Part shown: one piece after another, positions 9,408 to 17,800 of the stretch | Layout of the letters: each line of letters opens with the position of its first letter | How positions within the stretch are numbered: the first letter of the stretch is position 1 | DNA from: Nevskia ramosa DSM 11499 | Lineage (GTDB): Bacteria; Pseudomonadota; Gammaproteobacteria; Nevskiales; Nevskiaceae | Reading direction: 5' to 3' | NCBI RefSeq assembly: GCF_000420645.1 | Contig: NZ_ATVI01000008.1 | Location: forward strand, 186,001-250,000 | Length of the DNA stretch: 64,000 nucleotides | Position numbers and translations under genes: made by a program | The notes under the pieces: generated by a model | Seen by the model: only the letters and a program-made list of their open reading frames with translations | Told to the model about the DNA's origin: nothing | Database searches by the model: none

Positions 9408-9458
9408 ATGACCTTCTGCCGAGCCGCCCGTCTTTCATCGCAGGACGCCCGCGCATGA
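9408..9458 (+). CDS. Possible 16-residue leader peptide coupled to the reductase gene
   Basis: ATG at 9408 is preceded by GGAG and opens a 16-codon frame, MTFCRAARLSSQDARA. Its TGA overlaps the ATG of the reductase as ATGA (9455-9458). That arrangement is typical of translational coupling or a leader peptide. Nothing else supports expression, and the reductase ATG has no good ribosome site of its own, which makes coupling plausible. Confidence 0.35.
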   Translation: MTFCRAARLSSQDARA

Positions 9459-10693
9459 GCACCACCGGAACCGTATTGATCGTCGGCGCTGGCCAGGCCG
9501 GCAGCGAACTCGCCGCCGAACTGCGCACCCAGGGTCATACCGGCCGCGTGGTGATGATCGGCGACGAAGCCGGCCTGCCGTACAAGCGCCCACCGCTGTC
9601 GAAAGGCTTTCTGACCGGCGCGATTCCCGCCGAGCAGTTGCTGATCCGCAACGCCGCCGTCTACGAAAAGAACAACATCGAATTCATCGGCGGCACCTCG
9701 GTGACCGCGATCGACCGCGCCGCCAAGACTGTGACCCTGTCAGACGGCCAGACGCTCGGCTACGACAAGCTGGCCCTGACCACCGGCGGCCGCGCCCGGC
9801 CGCTGCCGGTGATGGGTGCGGACATGGCCAATGTAATGTCGCTGCGCTCGCAGACGGATGCCGAAAAGATTCGCGAGCATCTGGTTGCCGGCCATCGCCT
9901 GGTGATCATCGGTGGCGGCTACATCGGCCTCGAGATCGCAGCGGTCGCGGTCAAGGCTGGCCTCGAGGTGACGGTGCTGGAATCGGCGCCGCGCGTGCTG
10001 GCCCGCGTCACCGCGCCGGAAATGTCGGCGTTCTACACCCGCGTTCATCGCGAAGCGGGCGTCGATATCCAGGTCGGCGTGCAGATCGCTGCACTCGAGA
10101 ACGATGGCAAGAAGGTCAGCGCCGTGATCCTCGCCGATGGCAATCGGGTGGCGGCCGATGTGGTGATCGTCGGCATCGGTCTGATTCCGAACACCGAGCT
10201 GGCGACGGCAGCCGGGCTGGCGGTCGACAACGGTATCGTCGTCGACGAATACGGCCAGACTTCGGACCCGGACATCGTTGCCTCCGGCGACTGCGCGAAC
10301 CGGCCGAGCCCGCTGCTCGGCGGCAGAGTGCGTCTGGAATCGGTGCCCAATGCGATGGATCAGGCCCGTCACGCGGCGCGGCTGCTGGTCGGTCAGCCCA
10401 AGGCTTACGACGAGCTGCCGTGGTTCTGGTCGGATCAGTACGAGCTGAAGCTGCAGATGTGCGGCCTGTCGAGCGGCTACGACCAGGTGGTGATCCGCGG
10501 TTCGACCGAAACCCGCGCGTTCTCGGCCTTTTATCTGAAGGACGGCCGGATCATCGCTGCCGATGCGGTCAGCCAGCTGAAGGATTTCGGCGTGATGAAG
10601 AAGCTGGTCGGTGCCCGTGCAACGGTGGCCGCCGAACGTCTGGCCGATACCACGCTGTTGCTGAAGGATCTGGCCGTCGAGGCGGGTCTCTGA
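9455..10693 (+). CDS. FAD/NAD(P)H-dependent ferredoxin (rubredoxin-type) reductase
   Basis: The 412 residues have the layout of putidaredoxin/rubredoxin reductases. An N-terminal FAD site (VLIVGAGQAGSELAAELR) is followed by the family motif YKRPPLSKGFLTG. The NAD(P)H site reads LVIIGGGYIGLEIAAVAVKA, and the second FAD motif VASGDCANRP is followed by the AMDQARHAARLLVG helix. A C-terminal reductase domain ends the protein. It would pass electrons from NADH to a ferredoxin or rubredoxin feeding an oxygenase such as a P450 or ring hydroxylase. No ferredoxin or oxygenase gene is adjacent, so the partner is unknown. Confidence 0.9.
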   Translation: MSTTGTVLIVGAGQAGSELAAELRTQGHTGRVVMIGDEAGLPYKRPPLSKGFLTGAIPAEQLLIRNAAVYEKNNIEFIGGTSVTAIDRAAKTVTLSDGQTLGYDKLALTTGGRARPLPVMGADMANVMSLRSQTDAEKIREHLVAGHRLVIIGGGYIGLEIAAVAVKAGLEVTVLESAPRVLARVTAPEMSAFYTRVHREAGVDIQVGVQIAALENDGKKVSAVILADGNRVAADVVIVGIGLIPNTELATAAGLAVDNGIVVDEYGQTSDPDIVASGDCANRPSPLLGGRVRLESVPNAMDQARHAARLLVGQPKAYDELPWFWSDQYELKLQMCGLSSGYDQVVIRGSTETRAFSAFYLKDGRIIAADAVSQLKDFGVMKKLVGARATVAAERLADTTLLLKDLAVEAGL

Positions 10694-10812
10694 GCCCTGG
10701 CTTCGGGCATGCCCCATGCCCCTGTCAGGCCGGATGTTAGAATTTCGGCATTCCTCTTGCGCAGGATGAACGGCCGCCCGCCGGGCACCGCCATCCTCAA
10801 CCAGCTCTTCTC

Positions 10813-11856
10813 TTGACGATCACCTCCGTGGATTCCTCAGTCGCCGTCGCAGGCCTTCCCAAACTGCCTGTTGGCAACGGTCGATCTGCCGAACTGCTAG
10901 CCATCCTGTCGCCGATCGCCGATGACCTGAAGGCTATCGATGCGCTGATCCGCCTGCGGCTGTCGTCGGAAGTGCCGCTGATCAACGAGATCGGCGGCTA
11001 CATCATCCAGGCCGGCGGTAAGCGGCTGCGGCCGGCGCTGCTGGTTTTGATGGCACGGGCGCTCGGCGCCAAGGGCGAACTGCCGCATCTGCTCGCGGTG
11101 GTCATCGAGTTCATCCACACCGCGACCTTGCTGCATGACGATGTCGTCGATCATTCCGATCGTCGCCGTGGCCGGCAGACCGCCAACGCCGTCTGGGGCA
11201 ATGCCGGTGCCGTGCTGTCTGGTGATTTCCTGTATTCGCGCAGCTTCCAGCTGATGGTCGAAAGTCGGCGCATGGGCGTCATGCAGGTGATGGCCGACAC
11301 CACCAATGCAATCGCCGAAGGCGAAGTGCTGCAGTTGATGAACTGCAACGACCCGGACATCACCGAAGCGCGCTATCTGCGGGTCATCGAGCTGAAGACC
11401 GCGCAGCTGTTCCGCGCGGCAGCCGCGCTGGGGGCCATTGGTGCCGATGCCAGCGAAGCCACGCAGGCCGCATTTGCCAACTTCGGCCATGACTTTGGCA
11501 TGACTTATCAGCTGATCGATGACCTGCTCGATTACACCGCTGACCCCGAAGTCAGCGGCAAGAATCTGGGCACCGATCTGGCCGAAGGCAAGCCGACCTT
11601 GCCGCTGCTGGTGGCGATGCGCAACGGCTCCCCAGCCCAGACGGCGATGATTCGCGAGGCCATTGCCAACGGTCGCGTCGATCGCATCAAGGAGGTTCTG
11701 GAAACTGTTGAAGCGACTGGAGCGATCCCGTACACTCGCGCCCTCGCCGAGCGGTACAGCCATTCGGCGAGCACAACGCTACAGGGTTTGCCCGAAACCC
11801 CTTACAAGAAAGCGTTGCTGGAACTGGTCGATTTCTGCCTGCAACGGGAAAGCTAG
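10813..11856 (+). CDS. ispB: Polyprenyl (octaprenyl-type) diphosphate synthase
   Basis: A trans-long-chain prenyl transferase of up to 347 residues that makes the quinone side chain. The first Asp-rich motif is LLHDDVVDHSDRRRG (DDxxD near residues 109-113) and the second is QLIDDLLDYTAD. GGKRLRPALLVLMARA is the substrate-binding FARM-side helix. The start is uncertain: TTG at 10813 gives the longest form and GTG at 10828 is in frame, and neither has a clear ribosome site. A tRNA-Pro gene follows 34 bp downstream. The shorter GGPP synthase CrtE at 20359 is a distinct paralogue for carotenoids and bacteriochlorophyll. Confidence 0.92.
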   Translation: MTITSVDSSVAVAGLPKLPVGNGRSAELLAILSPIADDLKAIDALIRLRLSSEVPLINEIGGYIIQAGGKRLRPALLVLMARALGAKGELPHLLAVVIEFIHTATLLHDDVVDHSDRRRGRQTANAVWGNAGAVLSGDFLYSRSFQLMVESRRMGVMQVMADTTNAIAEGEVLQLMNCNDPDITEARYLRVIELKTAQLFRAAAALGAIGADASEATQAAFANFGHDFGMTYQLIDDLLDYTADPEVSGKNLGTDLAEGKPTLPLLVAMRNGSPAQTAMIREAIANGRVDRIKEVLETVEATGAIPYTRALAERYSHSASTTLQGLPETPYKKALLELVDFCLQRES

Positions 11857-11890
11857 TTCAAGCGGTAGCCGCGTACAGCGGAGCAGTTTG

Positions 11891-11967
11891 CGGGGCGTAG
11901 CTCAGCTTGGTAGAGCGCTTGCTTCGGGAGCAAGAGGTCGTAGGTTCGAATCCTGTCGCCCCGACCA
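11891..11967 (+). tRNA. tRNA-Pro (anticodon CGG)
   Basis: A 77-nt cloverleaf. The acceptor stem CGGGGCG pairs with CGCCCCG and the discriminator A is followed by an encoded CCA. The anticodon stem CTTGC/GCAAG encloses loop TTCGGGA, so the anticodon is CGG and reads CCG codons. The T arm contains GGTTCGAATCC. The C1-G72 end pair is characteristic of bacterial tRNA-Pro. Confidence 0.97.
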
Positions 11968-11980
11968 CTTTTGAATATCT

Positions 11981-12003
11981 GGAATCAGCAGACGCCTGAT
12001 TCC
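11981..12003 (+). terminator. Hairpin downstream of tRNA-Pro
   Basis: GGAATCAG (11981-11988) and CTGATTCC (11996-12003) form a perfect 8-bp stem with a 7-nt loop, 13 bp after the tRNA CCA. A short T run (CTTTT) precedes the stem and none follows it. It may be a processing or termination structure, not a classical terminator. Confidence 0.4.
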
Positions 12004-12043
12004 TCAAGCTTGAATCCCACCGTCGTCATCCTCGGGTTCGGCC

Positions 12044-12832
12044 ATCAACAACACTTCAAATCCGGTCACAAGCCAGCCTCTCATCGCTGCCGATGAGCCG
12101 GGGCCCGTCGACATCATTCGTGCCGACGGCAGTTCGCCGTTGTTCCTGATCTGCGATCACGCCAGTTGCGCCGTGCCGCGTTCGTTATCCGCGCTGGGAT
12201 TGCCGGACGCTGAACGGCGTCGCCACATCGGCTGGGACATCGGCGCAGCGGAAGCGTCGAGGCTGTTGTCCGCGCATCTCGATGCGACCTTGGTGATGCA
12301 GAACTATTCGCGGCTGGTGATCGACTGCAACCGGCCGCCGCAGGTCGCCGACTCGATCGCGCAACGCAGTGATGGCACGGTAATTCCGGGCAATGTCTCG
12401 GTAAATTTTGCCGACGCCGAGCAGCGCCGTAATGCGATCTTCGAGCCCTATCACGCGGCGATCACTGCGCAGCTCGATGCCCGCGAGGCGCGCGGCCAGC
12501 GCAGCGTGCTGATCGCGGTGCACAGTTTCACGCCGGTTTGGCAGGGCAAGGCACGCCCGTGGCATGTCGGCGTGCTGTACCACCGTGATGCCCGGCTGGC
12601 CTTGGCGCTTGGCGCGGCACTGGAACGGGAGCCGGGCACGATAGTTGGCTACAACGAGCCGTATGACGTCAGCGACGAGACCGATTATTCGATCCCGGTG
12701 CATGGCGAAAAACGCGGTTTGCTTCATGTCGAGCTGGAAATCCGGCAGGACCTGATCGCCAACGAGGCGGGCCAGCAGTATTGGGCCGCCCTGCTGGCAC
12801 GCTTGCTGCCCTCGCTTCTGACGTTCCCTTAG
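12044..12832 (+). CDS. N-formylglutamate amidohydrolase family protein; start codon unclear
   Basis: The protein contains LFLICDHASCAVPRSLSALG, the conserved DHAS metal-site region of the N-formylglutamate deformylase family, then GWDIGAAEASRLLSAHLDAT, CNRPP, IAVHSFTPVW and VELEIRQDLI. The first canonical in-frame start is TTG 12140, but it cuts off residues that belong to the fold (PVDIIRADGSSP). The reading frame is open upstream to a TGA near 12011. There is no ATG, GTG or TTG in that stretch. I place the start at an ATC (12044) that would give a natural N-terminus reading INNTSNPVTSQP. Either a rare ATC start or a changed base explains this. It probably hydrolyses N-formylglutamate or a related N-acyl amino acid. 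Confidence 0.75.
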   Translation: MNNTSNPVTSQPLIAADEPGPVDIIRADGSSPLFLICDHASCAVPRSLSALGLPDAERRRHIGWDIGAAEASRLLSAHLDATLVMQNYSRLVIDCNRPPQVADSIAQRSDGTVIPGNVSVNFADAEQRRNAIFEPYHAAITAQLDAREARGQRSVLIAVHSFTPVWQGKARPWHVGVLYHRDARLALALGAALEREPGTIVGYNEPYDVSDETDYSIPVHGEKRGLLHVELEIRQDLIANEAGQQYWAALLARLLPSLLTFP

Positions 12833-12855
12833 CGCGCCTCGCCGACTTTTCCGGA

Positions 12856-12873
12856 GGGGTGGCTAACCACCCC
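12856..12873 (+). other. Short perfect hairpin before the transglutaminase-like gene
   Basis: GGGGTGG-CTAA-CCACCCC forms a 7-bp stem with a 4-nt loop between the amidohydrolase stop and ATG 12896. It has no T tract. It may slow or end transcription between the two genes, or mask the GGAGG at 12853-12857. Confidence 0.4.
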
Positions 12874-12895
12874 CGTATCAACCCTCGGAAACCCC

Positions 12896-13765
12896 ATGCA
12901 GATCCGCTTCGGTTATGAAATCGTCTATCAGTGTCCGCAGCCGACACCGATGATTCTCACCCTGCACGCCCATTACTCGCGTGCCTCCGACCTGATCCGG
13001 CCGGATTTGCTGTGCATCGATCCGCCCGTGCCGATGACCATGTACCGGGACGGTTTCGGCAACTGGTGCAGCCGGATCGTCGCGCCCGCGGGCCGTATCC
13101 GCCTGACGGCCGATGGCCTGATCCGCGATCACGGCCGTACCGAGCCGGTGTTGCTGAACGCGCAGCAACATCCGGTCGAGCAGCTGCCGCAGGAGACGCT
13201 GGTGTTCCTGCTCGGCAGCCGCTATTGCGAAACCGATCTGCTGATGGGCGCGGCCTGGCAGTTGTTCGGCAACACGCCGCCGGGCTGGGCGCGCGTGCAG
13301 GCGGTCTGCGATTACGTGAACCAGCACATCGTCTTCGGCTACCAGTTCGCGCGGCCGACCAAGACTGCGTTCGAAGCCTTCAACGAACGCCAGGGTGTCT
13401 GCCGCGATTACGCGCACCTGGCGATCACCTTCTGCCGCTGCCTGAACATTCCCGCCCGCTACTGCACCGCCTATCTCGGTGACATCGGCGTGCCGCCAGT
13501 CGACGCGCCGATGGATTTCGCCGGTTCGATGGAAGTGTTCCTCGGCGGTGCCTGGCATCCCTTCGATCCGCGCAACAACCAGCCCCGCATCGGCCGCATC
13601 CTGATCGCACGCGGTCGCGACGCTGCGGACGTCGCCATCACCACCACCTACGGCCAGCACACGCTGGAGTCGTTCCGGGTCTGGACCGATGAGGTTCCGG
13701 CGACGGTGCCGGGCGTGCTGGGCGTGTCGGGCTCATCGTTCGCGACGATGTCCGGCAGCTTTTAG
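12896..13765 (+). CDS. Transglutaminase-like cysteine protease family protein
   Basis: The 289-residue protein has a bacterial transglutaminase-like core. The nucleophile is Cys169 in RQGVCRDYAHLAITFCRCLNI, and His221 and Asp224 in GAWHPFDPRNN complete the triad. The N-terminal half (RFGYEIVYQCPQPTPMILTL) is the beta-domain that precedes the core in this family. There is no signal peptide, so it is probably cytoplasmic. Members are usually found with circularly permuted ATP-grasp and alpha-E proteins, neither of which is present here. The substrate is unknown. Confidence 0.85.
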   Translation: MQIRFGYEIVYQCPQPTPMILTLHAHYSRASDLIRPDLLCIDPPVPMTMYRDGFGNWCSRIVAPAGRIRLTADGLIRDHGRTEPVLLNAQQHPVEQLPQETLVFLLGSRYCETDLLMGAAWQLFGNTPPGWARVQAVCDYVNQHIVFGYQFARPTKTAFEAFNERQGVCRDYAHLAITFCRCLNIPARYCTAYLGDIGVPPVDAPMDFAGSMEVFLGGAWHPFDPRNNQPRIGRILIARGRDAADVAITTTYGQHTLESFRVWTDEVPATVPGVLGVSGSSFATMSGSF

Positions 13766-13778
13766 CCCGCAAGACAAA

Positions 13779-13811
13779 CAGCTTGGTGTGTCAGTTGTGG
13801 CCGCCAAGCTG
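13779..13811 (+). terminator. Possible hairpin terminator after the transglutaminase-like gene
   Basis: CAGCTTGG (13779-13786) and CCAAGCTG (13804-13811) are perfect complements, 13 bp past the stop codon. The loop is long (17 nt) and no T tract follows, so termination here is only suggested. Confidence 0.35.
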
Positions 13812-13935
13812 GCGCAATTCCGCACATCTTGTTGTTCGCTGATTGCTGCTCCAGAGTAGCTGCGGGTGACAGGCTTGAGCGACAACAAGACGCCTGCGCC
13901 ATCGAGCACACGACAACCAATTGAGGAGAATGAAC

Positions 13936-14325
13936 ATGGGTATTTTCACGCATGTGGTAGTGGGTACGAGCAACGTCGAAGCCGGCCGCAAGTTCTATGA
14001 CGCCGTCCTCGAGACGATGGGCCTGAAGCGGGTGATGAACTTCGACGCCGCGTCACTGTGGAGCACGGGTGCCGAAGGTTCGGACCTGTTCATGATCACC
14101 AAGCCAGGCAACGGCGCGCCGCCGACGTTCGCCAACGGCGGCACGATCAGCTTCAACGCACCGTCGCGCGCAGCCGTGCACAAGTTCCATGAAGTAGCGC
14201 TGGCGCAGGGCGGCAAGGACGAAGGCGCGCCCGGCCCGCGTTCGTTCACGCCGACTGCCTACGCTGCTTACGCCCGCGATCTGGATGGCAACAAGATCGC
14301 CTGCTACTGCTTCGCCCCGGCCTGA
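13936..14325 (+). CDS. VOC (glyoxalase/bleomycin-resistance fold) family protein
   Basis: A 129-residue single-domain protein with paired beta-alpha-beta-beta-beta units: GIFTHVVVGTSNVEAGRKFY at the start and AYARDLDGNKIACYCFAP at the end. The start at 13936 fits GAGGAG seven bases upstream; the ATG six bases earlier is too close to it. Small VOC proteins of this sort bind a metal or act in resistance or lyase reactions, but residue content does not tell which. Conserved histidine and acidic ligands are only partly visible, so no substrate is offered. Confidence 0.85.
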   Translation: MGIFTHVVVGTSNVEAGRKFYDAVLETMGLKRVMNFDAASLWSTGAEGSDLFMITKPGNGAPPTFANGGTISFNAPSRAAVHKFHEVALAQGGKDEGAPGPRSFTPTAYAAYARDLDGNKIACYCFAPA

Positions 14326-14372
14326 GACTGACCGGAAGCTGAGGGATCGGCGCAAGCCGCTCCTTCAGCCAC

Positions 14373-14406
14373 AAAAAAGGCGGCGCTGCGAGGCGCCGCC
14401 TTTTTT
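14373..14406. terminator. Bidirectional terminator between the VOC gene and glnK
   Basis: Six A residues, the stem GGCGGCGC/GCGCCGCC around loop TGCGAG, and six T residues form a 14-bp perfect palindrome. It can terminate the rightward VOC transcript and the leftward glnK transcript. Confidence 0.93.
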
Positions 14407-14457
14407 GTTGTCCGCCGATCTGCCCATTGCTGCGGGCAGGCCGGAAAAGCGGATCAG

Positions 14458-14802
<345 letters not shown>

Positions 14803-14959
14803 CTAGGGGCTCAGGGTTCGTGCGCGGGATACCTGCACGGTAACGGTCTGAACCTGTTGGTTCAAGCTGCGCGCGCATTGCAATCGCATCGAGGTCTGCC
14901 GATCGGACTCCGGCGGGGCCGATCGATCGATTTTTGTTGTCCTCGTGGCCGACGATGAT

Positions 14960-14977
14960 TGTCATCATTAGTTGACT
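14960..14977. promoter_or_regulatory. PpsR/CrtJ-like operator upstream of crtI
   Basis: TGTC-N10-GACT fits the PpsR/CrtJ consensus TGT-N12-ACA (extended TGTC-N10-GACA) with one change in the last base. It ends one base before ATG 14979, so if it overlaps the crtI promoter, ATG 14994 is the likelier start. A second symmetric element, TTGAC-N9-GTCAA, lies at 14972-14990. I found no good sigma-70 promoter here. Confidence 0.5.
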
Positions 14978-14978
14978 T

Positions 14979-16532
14979 ATGTACTGTCAATCAATGAATG
15001 CACCTCGCCATTTCCAGTTCTCGTCGGGCGTTGACGATCGCCCGCACGCCGTCGTCATCGGCAGCGGTTTTGGCGGGCTGGCCGCAGCGGTACGGCTCGG
15101 GGCGCGCGGCTATCGGGTGTCGGTGCTTGAAAAGCTCGATGCGCCCGGTGGCCGCGCCTATGTCTACCGGCAGGACGGCTACACCTTCGACGCCGGCCCG
15201 ACGATCGTCACCGCGCCGTTCCTGTTCGAGGAACTGTGGGCCCTGTGCGGCAAGCAACTGGCCGATGACGTGGAACTGCGGCCGGTCGCGCCGTTCTATC
15301 GCATCCGTTTCGCCAACGGCGAAGTGTTCGACTACAGCGGTGATGCCGAAGCCATGCGCCGCGAGATCGCCCGCTTCTCGCCGGATGACGTCGCCGGCTA
15401 CGAGCGCTACATGCAGATGAGCGAAGCGATCTTCAAGGTCGGCTTCGAGGAGCTCGGCCATGTGCCGTTCGATTCGATCCTCGACATGCTCAAGGTCGCG
15501 CCGGACCTGATGAAGCTGGCCAGCTACCGCACCGTCTACGGGCTGGTGTCGCAGTACATCCGGGACGAGCGCCTGCGCACGGTGCTGAGTTTTCATCCGC
15601 TGCTGGTCGGCGGCAATCCGTTCTCGACGACCTCGGTCTACTGCCTGATCTCGCATCTCGAACGCAAATGGGGTGTGCACTTCGCGATGGGTGGCACCGG
15701 CCGTCTGGTCACCGGCCTGGTCGGCCTGATCGAAGGGCAGGGCGGCGCGGTGAGCTGCAATCGCGAAGTCGCCGAGATCACGCTTAATGGCCGCCGCGCG
15801 ACTGGCGTGCGGCTGGCGAGTGGCGAAACGATGGCCGCCGACATCGTCGTCTCCAACGCTGACGCCGCCTGGACTTACCGCAAGCTGCTGCCGACCACGG
15901 CGCGCAAGCGCTGGAGCGACGCCAAGCTCAAGCGGGCGCGCTATTCGATGGGCCTGTTCGTCTGGTACTTCGGCACCCGTCGTCAGTATCCTGAGGTCGA
16001 ACACCACACGATCCTGCTCGGCCCGCGCTACAAGGAACTGCTGACCGACATCTTCGACCGCAAGATCCTCGCCGACGATTTCAGCCTCTACCTGCATCGG
16101 CCGACCGCGACCGATCCCTCGCTGGCACCGGCCGGCTGCGATGCCTTCTACGTGCTGTCGCCAGTGCCGCATCTGGCCAGCGGCACGAATTGGGCTCACG
16201 AAGCCGAGCGCTACCGGAAGTCGATCGAAAAGCTGCTGTCGGCGACCTTGCTGCCGGGGCTGGAAAACGAGATCGTGACCTCCCGGCTGCTGACGCCGCA
16301 GGACTTCCAGGATCGTCTGAACTCGGTCAATGGCGCGGCCTTCAGCCTGGAACCGATCCTCACCCAGAGCGCCTGGTTCCGGCCGCACAACCGCAGTGAG
16401 GATGTCGACAATCTTTATCTCGTCGGTGCCGGTACCCATCCAGGTGCTGGCTTGCCGGGCGTGCTGTCCTCGGCGCGCGTGCTCGATACCGTGGTCCCCA
16501 ACGCGGAGACGTTTGCGCATGCCCACGCCTGA
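14979..16532 (+). CDS. crtI: Phytoene desaturase
   Basis: The 517-residue protein opens with the FAD motif VVIGSGFGGLAAAVRLGARG, followed by VLEKLDAPGGRAYVYRQDGY and FDAGPTIVTAPFLFEELW, all typical of CrtI. The C-terminal bacterial-type desaturase signature is NLYLVGAGTHPGAGLPGVL. It introduces double bases into phytoene to give neurosporene or lycopene; the product cannot be read from sequence. ATG 14979 gives MYCQSMNAPRHF; ATG 14994 (MNAPRHF) is equally possible and neither has a strong ribosome site. It overlaps crtB by 14 bp and forms an operon with it. Confidence 0.95.
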   Translation: MYCQSMNAPRHFQFSSGVDDRPHAVVIGSGFGGLAAAVRLGARGYRVSVLEKLDAPGGRAYVYRQDGYTFDAGPTIVTAPFLFEELWALCGKQLADDVELRPVAPFYRIRFANGEVFDYSGDAEAMRREIARFSPDDVAGYERYMQMSEAIFKVGFEELGHVPFDSILDMLKVAPDLMKLASYRTVYGLVSQYIRDERLRTVLSFHPLLVGGNPFSTTSVYCLISHLERKWGVHFAMGGTGRLVTGLVGLIEGQGGAVSCNREVAEITLNGRRATGVRLASGETMAADIVVSNADAAWTYRKLLPTTARKRWSDAKLKRARYSMGLFVWYFGTRRQYPEVEHHTILLGPRYKELLTDIFDRKILADDFSLYLHRPTATDPSLAPAGCDAFYVLSPVPHLASGTNWAHEAERYRKSIEKLLSATLLPGLENEIVTSRLLTPQDFQDRLNSVNGAAFSLEPILTQSAWFRPHNRSEDVDNLYLVGAGTHPGAGLPGVLSSARVLDTVVPNAETFAHAHA

Positions 16533-17640
16533 ACCTCGCGACCTCGCCGCCGCCGATCTCGCCGCCTGCCGGCGCCTGCTGCGCGCCGGTTCGAAATCGT
16601 TCTACGCAGCGTCGCTGCTGTTGCCGAAAGCGGTACGCGATCCGGCTTGCGCGCTGTACGCGTTCTGTCGGCTGGCTGACGACGCGGTCGATGTCGACGG
16701 CGGCGGCCAGCATGCCGTCGTCCGGCTGCGCGAGCGGCTGGACCGCGTCTATGCCGGCGCGCCGCAGGCCATCGCTGCGGATCGTGCGCTGGCGCGGATC
16801 GTCGTCAGCCATGCGCTGCCGCGAACCTTGCTCGATGCGTTGATCGAAGGCTTCGAATGGGATTCCAGCGCTCGCCGCTACGAAAGCCTTGGCGAATTGC
16901 ACGCCTATGCCGCGCGAGTGGCTGGCGCGGTCGGCGCGATGATGGCGTTGCTGATGGGCGTGCGCGCATCGGAAGCGATCGCCCGCGCCTGCGATCTCGG
17001 TGTGGCGATGCAGCTGACCAACATCGCCCGCGATGTCGGCGAGGACGCCCGCAACGGCCGGCTGTATCTGCCGCGAGTCTGGTTGCGTGAGGCGGGCATC
17101 GACGCCGATCTCTGGCTGACGGCGCCGGTGTTCGATGCGCGGCTGGCCTCGGTCATCGAACGCCTGCTGATCGAAGCGGACCGGCTCTATGCCCGCGTCG
17201 ATTCCGGCATTGCCCAGCTACCGGCCGGCTGCCGGCCGGGGATCAACGCTGCACGCCTGCTGTATGCCGAGATCGGTCAGGAACTACGCCGCCGCGGTGG
17301 TGATTCAGTCAGCCAGCGCGCCGTGGTGCCGGGCAGCCGCAAGCTGGCGCTGCTGATGCAGGCCTATGCCGGGCCGCTCGATGTGCGTGCCGGTGCCGCC
17401 GAGCCGGCGATTCCCGAAACCTGTTTCCTGATCGATGCCGTTGCGGCCGCCGCGCTGCCAAGTGCGCGGGCCGATGAGATTCAGGCTCTGCCTTGGTGGC
17501 GCTTCCGCGCCCGGGCCTTGTGGGTGCTGGATCTGTTCGAGCGCCTGGAACGTCAGGAGCGGCAATCGCAGGCGCTGCGGCATCGGGCAAGCCCATCGTG
17601 GACTGAAACCGAATTGCTGCTGAGTCGCGGCGAGGCCTGA
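16519..17640 (+). CDS. crtB: Phytoene synthase
   Basis: A 373-residue squalene/phytoene synthase family enzyme that condenses two GGPP to phytoene. The N-terminal SKSFYAASLLLPKAVRDPA and the first Asp-rich motif YAFCRLADDAVD are present, as is the second Asp-rich region QLTNIARDVGEDARNGRLYL. The C-terminal tail of about 60 residues beyond the core is longer than in many CrtB proteins. The ATG at 16519 lies inside the end of crtI, so the two are translationally linked. Confidence 0.95.
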   Translation: MPTPEPRDLAAADLAACRRLLRAGSKSFYAASLLLPKAVRDPACALYAFCRLADDAVDVDGGGQHAVVRLRERLDRVYAGAPQAIAADRALARIVVSHALPRTLLDALIEGFEWDSSARRYESLGELHAYAARVAGAVGAMMALLMGVRASEAIARACDLGVAMQLTNIARDVGEDARNGRLYLPRVWLREAGIDADLWLTAPVFDARLASVIERLLIEADRLYARVDSGIAQLPAGCRPGINAARLLYAEIGQELRRRGGDSVSQRAVVPGSRKLALLMQAYAGPLDVRAGAAEPAIPETCFLIDAVAAAALPSARADEIQALPWWRFRARALWVLDLFERLERQERQSQALRHRASPSWTETELLLSRGEA

Positions 17641-17647
17641 GCGGCCG

Positions 17648-17791
17648 ATGAAGATCGACTGGCTCGCGGTGCTCGATCTGGGGCTCGCGTTCGGCGCGAT
17701 CCTGGCGTTTCTGATCTGGGAGCTGTGGTCGCTGCGCCGGGCGCAGCGACGCGGTCGTGAAGCGGAACGGCAGCGCGATCAGCCGCGCTGA
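17648..17791 (+). CDS. 47-residue single-span membrane protein downstream of crtB
   Basis: ATG 17648, seven bases after the crtB stop, opens a 47-codon frame. A hydrophobic segment of about 20 residues (LAVLDLGLAFGAILAFLIW) is followed by a strongly basic tail rich in Arg and Gln. The shape suggests an inner-membrane protein with a cytoplasmic basic tail by the positive-inside rule. Position and spacing make it the third gene of crtI-crtB. It is convergent with crtC, leaving only nine bases between the two stop codons. I do not recognise a family. It could be an assembly or anchoring factor for carotenoid enzymes, but that is a guess. Confidence 0.6.
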   Translation: MKIDWLAVLDLGLAFGAILAFLIWELWSLRRAQRRGREAERQRDQPR

Positions 17792-17800
17792 AATCCGGCT

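Noticed and set aside
14991-16526. A 511-codon minus-strand frame opposite crtI
   Set aside because: It is a mirror of the crtI codon pattern without a start signal or motif.
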